Source of the DNA: an uncultured Lachnospiraceae bacterium
GTDB taxonomy: Bacteria; Bacillota; Clostridia; Lachnospirales; Lachnospiraceae
Assembly: GCA_902774725.1 (NCBI GenBank)
Contig: CACYJP010000003.1
Span: 1 to 36,638 of the forward strand
Direction: 5' to 3'
Length of the DNA stretch: 36,638 bases
The notes beneath the pieces were generated by a model. It ran no database searches, was not told where the DNA came from, and was given only the letters and a program-made list of their open reading frames with translations. A program made the position numbers and the translations under genes. This document shows positions 32,455-36,638 of this stretch, piece after piece. Each line of letters begins with the position of its first letter. Position 1 is the stretch's first letter.

Positions 32455-32871
32455 ATGAATACAAAATCAAAATACAACACAAAACAGAGAGCAGAGCTTA
32501 TGGCTTATCTGATGAGTATGTCGGGTGAACATGTGACTGTAAACGACGTCTGCAGGCACTTTGAGGAAAAGGGCAGATCTATCGGAGTTACCACAGTATA
32601 CAGACAGCTCGACAAAATGGTGGAAGAGGGGCTTGTAAACAAGTACAATCTCGACTCTTCAAGTTCGGCATGTTACGAATTTATAGATACTGAACATCAC
32701 ATGGACGGTAACCATTCATGTTATCACTGTAAATGTGAGAAGTGCGGAAAGCTGATTCATCTGCATTGTGGAGAAATTGAAGAATTAATTAAGCATATTG
32801 AAATGGATCACGACTTTATGATCAATCCTAAGAGGACTGTTTTTTATGGAATTTGTAAAGAATGCAAATAG
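32455..32871 (+). CDS. Fur-family metalloregulator, probably Zur-like
   Basis: A 138-residue repressor. The N-terminal winged helix includes NTKQRAELMAYLMS, VTVNDVCRHFEEKG and the recognition helix GVTTVYRQLDKMVEEGLV. The C-terminal dimer/metal domain has ACYEFID, HHMDGNHSCYHC, CEKCG and, at the very end, CKECK, giving the two CxxC pairs of a structural zinc site. The gene stands directly before a zinc-type ABC importer and behind its own operator, so zinc (Zur) is the likely signal; iron or manganese cannot be excluded. AAAAGGA lies 8 bases before the ATG. Its last 26 bases overlap the next gene. Confidence 0.88.
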   Translation: MNTKSKYNTKQRAELMAYLMSMSGEHVTVNDVCRHFEEKGRSIGVTTVYRQLDKMVEEGLVNKYNLDSSSSACYEFIDTEHHMDGNHSCYHCKCEKCGKLIHLHCGEIEELIKHIEMDHDFMINPKRTVFYGICKECK

Positions 32872-33160
32872 AAAAAAAATAATAGCAATAATATTTAGCG
32901 TTATCCTTTTGGTAACATTTCTCCTTTCTGCTGTGTTTTTAGCAGAGGAGATCGGACATCATGACTGTATAGGTGATGACTGCCCGATTTGTGAGACGAT
33001 AGAACAGTGTGTTTACAATCTTACTATCGTAGGTATGGCAGTATTATTTGTTGCCATATGTAATGGAGCCTTAGGTTTCATTAATCAGTTGAAAAAAACT
33101 GTGCCGATGATTAGATTTTCCTTATCACCGGTAGAGTACAAGGTTAGAATGAATAATTGA
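32846..33160 (+). CDS. Small membrane protein with a His/Cys loop between two membrane segments
   Basis: A 104-residue protein with membrane segments at ~11-33 and ~57-79. The short loop between them reads GHHDCIGDDCPICETIEQC (37-55): two His and four Cys, including a CPIC pair, which suggests metal or thiol chemistry on the outer face. I recognise no named family. It starts inside the regulator gene (26-base overlap) with GAGG about 9 bases before the ATG, so the two are coupled and share the metal-responsive promoter. A helper role in zinc sensing, handling or import is a reasonable inference. Confidence 0.75.
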   Translation: MEFVKNANRKKIIAIIFSVILLVTFLLSAVFLAEEIGHHDCIGDDCPICETIEQCVYNLTIVGMAVLFVAICNGALGFINQLKKTVPMIRFSLSPVEYKVRMNN

Positions 33161-33217
33161 TTTTCTTCTATGTGGTATCAGGTTAATAAAACATAAGATG
33201 GAAAAGGATAATATTAT

Positions 33218-34390
33218 ATGATGAAAAAATGTAAAAAAATAGTTTCTATTGCGCTTGCTGCTTTAATGATAACAGGACTTACTGCCTGTGGTGGAAAGAG
33301 TTCGAAAAGTGCAGACGGGAAGCTGAATGTAGTAACGACAATTTTCCCTGAGTATGACTGGACCAGAGAGATAGTAGGTCAGGGTGAGTTTGGGACAGAT
33401 AAGTCTGCTGCAGATAAAGTAGAAATTACAATGCTTCTTGATAAGGGTACTGATCTTCACAGCTTTCAGCCTACTGCTGAGGATATAACTAAGATCTCAA
33501 CCTGTGATGTATTTATATATGTTGGTGGAGAATCAGATAAGTGGGTTGATGATGCCCTTAAGGAAGCAACCAATAAGAATATGAAGGTTATCAACCTGAT
33601 GGAGGTTCTTGGTGACTCCGTTAAGGAGGAAGAGCTTGTAGAGGGTATGCAGGGTGAGGAAGACGAACATGAAGAGGATACTCATTCTGATGGTGAAGCA
33701 GATGATACTTTAACAGATGAGCTAATTATAACAGATGAACTGACTGAAGATATAGATAATCATGATGGTGACGCTGTTGGAAACGAGGAAGACGAACATC
33801 ACCATGATGAAGAAGCAGAAGGACATCATCATGATGAGGGTGAAATAGAGTATGATGAGCATGTCTGGTTATCATTAAAGAATGCTCAGACTATAACAAG
33901 CGTAATAGCTGAAAAGCTTGGAGAAGCCGATCCTGACAATGCGGCTGCTTATAAGGCAAATGCTGAGTCATATAACAAGAAGCTCAGCGAGCTGGATGGA
34001 GAGTATAAAACGGCAGTTGAAAATGCATCTACAGATACACTTCTTTTTGCTGACAGATTTCCATTCAGATATATGGTTGAGGATTACGGAATTAATTATT
34101 ATGCTGCCTTTATTGGTTGTTCTGCAGAAACAGAGGCGAGCTTTGAAACTATTATTTTCCTTTCAGGAAAACTTGATGAGTTAAAGCTGCCGGCTATTTG
34201 TACTATAGAGAACAGTGATCAGAAGATAGCAAAAACCGTTAAGGAGAATTCAAAAACAGGTGATCAGGAGATACTTGTTATGGACTCTCTTCAGTCAGTT
34301 ACAAAAAGCGATGTTGATTCAGGTGCTACATACTACGGAAAGATGAGTAGCAACCTTGACGCTCTGAAGCAGGCGCTTGGAAGTAAGTAA
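33218..34390 (+). CDS. znuA: Zinc ABC transporter substrate-binding lipoprotein (ZnuA/AdcA type)
   Basis: A 390-residue lipoprotein. The signal peptide ends in the lipobox LTAC with Cys24. The mature protein has the cluster A-I metal-binding fold: NVVTTIFPEYDW, DLHSFQPTAEDI (first His), DEHVWLS (second His), and CSAETEASFETI. Between the first two His motifs lies a long acidic and His-rich loop (~142-210, with EEDEHHHDEEAEGHHHDEG), typical of zinc rather than manganese binders. The third site usually reads HxAFxY, but here it is ADRFPFRY, so that His is replaced, perhaps by Asp. A tandem ATG-ATG start follows AAAAGGA. The gene precedes the matching ATPase and permease, forming an importer under the Fur-family operator or a further promoter. 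Confidence 0.9.
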   Translation: MMKKCKKIVSIALAALMITGLTACGGKSSKSADGKLNVVTTIFPEYDWTREIVGQGEFGTDKSAADKVEITMLLDKGTDLHSFQPTAEDITKISTCDVFIYVGGESDKWVDDALKEATNKNMKVINLMEVLGDSVKEEELVEGMQGEEDEHEEDTHSDGEADDTLTDELIITDELTEDIDNHDGDAVGNEEDEHHHDEEAEGHHHDEGEIEYDEHVWLSLKNAQTITSVIAEKLGEADPDNAAAYKANAESYNKKLSELDGEYKTAVENASTDTLLFADRFPFRYMVEDYGINYYAAFIGCSAETEASFETIIFLSGKLDELKLPAICTIENSDQKIAKTVKENSKTGDQEILVMDSLQSVTKSDVDSGATYYGKMSSNLDALKQALGSK

Positions 34391-34469
34391 GGCTTTTAGA
34401 ATGATCGATGGATTGAGAGGCCTAAGGAATTAGTGGCCCAAGGAAATTGGTAGAATAGGGAAAGAAACT

Positions 34470-35243
34470 ATGAGTTACATAGAAGCAAAACATCTGACAA
34501 CAGGATATGATGGAATTCCTCTTACGAAGCATATTAACTTCACGGTTGAAAAGGGGGATTATCTCTGTATTGTAGGGGAAAACGGTGCCGGAAAGAGTAC
34601 TCTTATGAAGACTCTTCTCCGGCTTATACCGGCTGTAAAGGGAGAAATAGTTTACAGTGATGAGATAGGACCAAAGGATATGGGTTATCTGTCACAGCAG
34701 AATAAAATACAGAAGGATTTTCCTGCGAGTGTATGGGAAATAGTTCTTTCCGGCAATCTATCCAAAACAGGACTAAGACCTTTTTACAATAAGGCTGAGA
34801 AAAAGTCTGCTGAAGAGAATCTGAAGAAGATGGACGCATGGGAGCTTAGAAAGAAAACCTTTAGAAATCTCTCGGGTGGTCAGCAGCAGAGAGTTCTTCT
34901 TGCAAGAGCACTTTGTGCAACAACGAAGCTCATACTTCTTGACGAACCTGTAAGTGGTCTTGATCCGAAGGTTACTGAAGAGCTTTACTCAGTTGTGAAA
35001 AAGCTGAATGAAGATGGTGTTACCATTATTATGATTTCCCATGATATAAGTACGGCTGTCAGATATTCCAGTCATATACTCCATCTCGGACATAAGCAGC
35101 TATTCTTCGGAAAGACAGAGGATTATCTCGAGAGTGATGCTTATAAATTCTTCTCAACAGTTGAGGCATCTGAGGATGATGAAGAAGAATCAAATAATGA
35201 GGAAAATAATAAGAAAAATGTAACAAATGGAGGTAATAAGTAA
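34470..35243 (+). CDS. znuC: Zinc ABC transporter ATP-binding protein
   Basis: A 257-residue ATPase with Walker A GENGAGKST (~36-44), Q-loop LSQQNK, signature LSGGQQQRVLLARAL (~135-149), Walker B LILLDEPVSGLD (~157-168) and H-loop ISHD. Residues ~228-257 form an unusual acidic and Asn-rich tail (ASEDDEEESNNEENNKK) not needed for ATPase function. It drives import through the ZnuB-like permease; the permease ATG overlaps its stop codon (TAATG). It begins 79 bases after znuA, where no terminator is seen, so one transcript is likely. Confidence 0.9.
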   Translation: MSYIEAKHLTTGYDGIPLTKHINFTVEKGDYLCIVGENGAGKSTLMKTLLRLIPAVKGEIVYSDEIGPKDMGYLSQQNKIQKDFPASVWEIVLSGNLSKTGLRPFYNKAEKKSAEENLKKMDAWELRKKTFRNLSGGQQQRVLLARALCATTKLILLDEPVSGLDPKVTEELYSVVKKLNEDGVTIIMISHDISTAVRYSSHILHLGHKQLFFGKTEDYLESDAYKFFSTVEASEDDEEESNNEENNKKNVTNGGNK

Positions 35244-36082
35244 TGGATAAAATACTATATTATCTTCAGTTTGATTTCGTTATATATGCACTTATAGTAG
35301 GTGTGCTTATAGCACTTTGTGCATCACTGCTTGGCGTGACTCTTGTGTTAAAGAGATATTCGTTTATTGGTGACGGTCTTTCGCACGTAGCGTTTGGAGC
35401 AATGTGTATAGCTACTATAATGAAGCTTTCGAACAATACGATACTTGTTATGCCGGTTACTGTTTTAGTGGCTGTGCTGCTTCTTAAAAACAGTACACAG
35501 TCAAGATTTAAGGGCGATGCGGCGATAGCGATGCTGTCAGTAACATCACTGGCGATAGGATATCTGCTCATGAATGTCTTCTCAACCTCGGCAAATGTAT
35601 CGGGTGACGTTTGTAGTACACTTTTTGGTTCAACTTCAATACTTACTCTGGATAAGACTGAGGTTATCATATGTATCGTGATGGCAGTTGTTGTTATCGC
35701 ACTTTATGTATTCTTATATAATAAGATATTTGCAGTTACATTTGATGAAACCTTCTGCAGGGCTACGGGTGTTCCGGCAGGTGTATATAATTTTGCGATA
35801 GCGGTAATAATTGCGGTTATTATTGTTATGGGAATGAATCTGGTAGGTAGTCTTCTGATATCTGCGCTTATTGTATTTCCGGCTCTTGCTGCGATGAGAC
35901 TGAGCGGAACCTTCAGGGGTGTCGTGATCATATCGGTGATCTTCTCTGTAATATGTGCATTTGCGGGAATGATTATTTCTATACTTTATTCAACGCCTGT
36001 AGGTGCTACGATAGTAGCGGTTGATCTGGTGTTCTTTATAGTCTCATGGGCTGTAGGAAGATTTATTATAAAAATAAGCTAA
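35243..36082 (+). CDS. znuB: Zinc ABC transporter permease (ZnuB family)
   Basis: A 279-residue membrane protein with about eight hydrophobic segments. Family features: LGVTLVLKRYSFIGDGLSHVAFGA (~30-53), FDETFCRATGVPAG (~170-183) in a cytoplasmic loop, and GSLLISALIVFPALAAMRL (~204-222). GGAGG stands 9 bases before the ATG in the end of the ATPase gene. It should form the homodimeric channel for zinc delivered by the lipoprotein at 33218. Confidence 0.92.
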   Translation: MDKILYYLQFDFVIYALIVGVLIALCASLLGVTLVLKRYSFIGDGLSHVAFGAMCIATIMKLSNNTILVMPVTVLVAVLLLKNSTQSRFKGDAAIAMLSVTSLAIGYLLMNVFSTSANVSGDVCSTLFGSTSILTLDKTEVIICIVMAVVVIALYVFLYNKIFAVTFDETFCRATGVPAGVYNFAIAVIIAVIIVMGMNLVGSLLISALIVFPALAAMRLSGTFRGVVIISVIFSVICAFAGMIISILYSTPVGATIVAVDLVFFIVSWAVGRFIIKIS

Positions 36083-36146
36083 AGATATGTAAAACCTGTT
36101 ATTGATGTGTAAAACAATAAAGTGGCAAATCTATAGAGGAATAAAA

Positions 36147-36638
36147 ATGATTAGTTTTAAAAATAATGGAATTATAAAAAAGCTTTTATCTCTTTCAGTC
36201 GTTTCAGTTATGATGCTGGGACTTGTTGCATGCTCCAAGGATGAGAGTAAGGGCAATGCTCAGAATCAGAATAATGTTCAAAATGTTATAGATCAGCAGG
36301 TGGCATCTGAAGAGGAGAAGACTGCTGAGACAACAGAGGCGACGACAGAAAAGACTACTGAGGCGACGACAGAAAAAGAGACTACGACTGAAACAACTAC
36401 AGAGGTGCCTGAGCCAACGACTGAGGGAACAACTACGGCTCCGCCTGATAGCACCTGTGATGTAGATCTAACGGTTATGGACAGCAACATGGTTTATTCT
36501 ACTGTTTATCAGATGATGGCAGAGGGTGAGGAGTATGTTGGTAAGGTTGTCAAGATGAAGGGGCAGTACTATATGGGCAAGGATGAGGAGACCGGAACGG
36601 TGTATCATTTTGTTCTTATAAAGGACGCCCTTGCGTGC
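36147..36638 (+). CDS. Lipoprotein with Thr/Glu-rich linker, 3' end cut off
   Basis: The first 164 codons are present and the frame is open to the window end. A signal peptide (1-29) ends in the lipobox GLVAC with Cys29. Residues ~57-102 are a low-complexity spacer of repeated TTE and ATTEK units, as in wall-spanning linkers. A folded domain follows from ~105: CDVDLTVMDSNMVYSTVYQM, EEYVGKVVKMKGQYY and YHFVLIKDALAC. The Y-x-G-K-x-V-x-x-x-G pattern with a terminal DALAC recalls the C-terminal domain of the DUF1980/TIGR03943 (YcgQ) family, often found with zinc-responsive genes. TAGAGGA lies before the ATG. It follows the importer by 64 bases with no terminator between, so it is probably part of the zinc regulon. 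Confidence 0.7.
   Translation, partial: MISFKNNGIIKKLLSLSVVSVMMLGLVACSKDESKGNAQNQNNVQNVIDQQVASEEEKTAETTEATTEKTTEATTEKETTTETTTEVPEPTTEGTTTAPPDSTCDVDLTVMDSNMVYSTVYQMMAEGEEYVGKVVKMKGQYYMGKDEETGTVYHFVLIKDALAC

Noticed and set aside
18018-34455. The 13-mer AAGGAAATTGGTA shared upstream of 18041 and 34470
   Set aside because: Only two copies, each simply containing an AAGGA-type ribosome binding region; more likely chance than a shared control site.

Overview
The window looks like chromosomal DNA of a low-to-moderate G+C Gram-positive anaerobe, most likely a member of the Clostridia close to Lachnospiraceae. Signs are the strong GGAGG-type ribosome binding sites, tightly packed and overlapping operons, a CW_binding-repeat surface protein with Big_2/MBG-like domains, a CvfB homologue, and PAS/GGDEF/EAL signalling typical of that family. 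This is inference from gene style, not a database match. No phage, insertion sequence, CRISPR array, tRNA or rRNA was found.

Layout. (1) 1-5112, minus strand: a dlt-like operon transcribed leftward (MBOAT acyltransferase, SGNH-fold membrane protein, DltA-like adenylating enzyme, fold-type III PLP decarboxylase cut by the window edge). A PLP decarboxylase beside a DltA-like enzyme suggests that the transferred group may be an amine made from an amino acid rather than D-alanine. (2) 5113-5426: divergent regulatory region with an array of four 12-bp repeats ending in a dyad. (3) 5427-10346, plus: ABC-2 exporter (ATPase and two permeases) with a NarL-type sensor kinase and LuxR-type regulator, arranged like the linearmycin-resistance type of system, ending at a good terminator. 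(4) 10371-13376, minus: a 1001-residue EAL phosphodiesterase with a degenerate GGDEF and two duplicated PAS-like modules. (5) 13450-15197: a sodium:solute symporter with its own promoter and terminator. (6) 15239-16504, minus: a GNAT acetyltransferase and a membrane-anchored protein of unknown function. (7) 16530-26200, plus: cvfB, ridA, a CDP-glycerol glycerophosphotransferase-like protein, a 1276-residue J-like/TPR protein and an HscC-like Hsp70, probably one long transcript. (8) 26243-29466: a small membrane protein with 9-residue repeats, an acyl-CoA synthetase and folP. (9) 29530-32324: a large, compositionally distinct glycine-rich wall-bound surface protein. (10) 32353-36638: a Fur/Zur-family regulator with three overlapping operator palindromes on its own promoter, followed by a Cys/His membrane protein, a ZnuABC-type zinc importer and a lipoprotein cut by the window edge.

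The strongest candidates for something not well described are the dlt-like operon with a built-in decarboxylase, and the operon that joins a dedicated HscC-like Hsp70 to a giant TPR protein with a J domain lacking HPD and to a teichoic-acid-type polymerase. Several genes concern the cell envelope: polymer synthesis, acylation, antimicrobial export and wall-bound protein.
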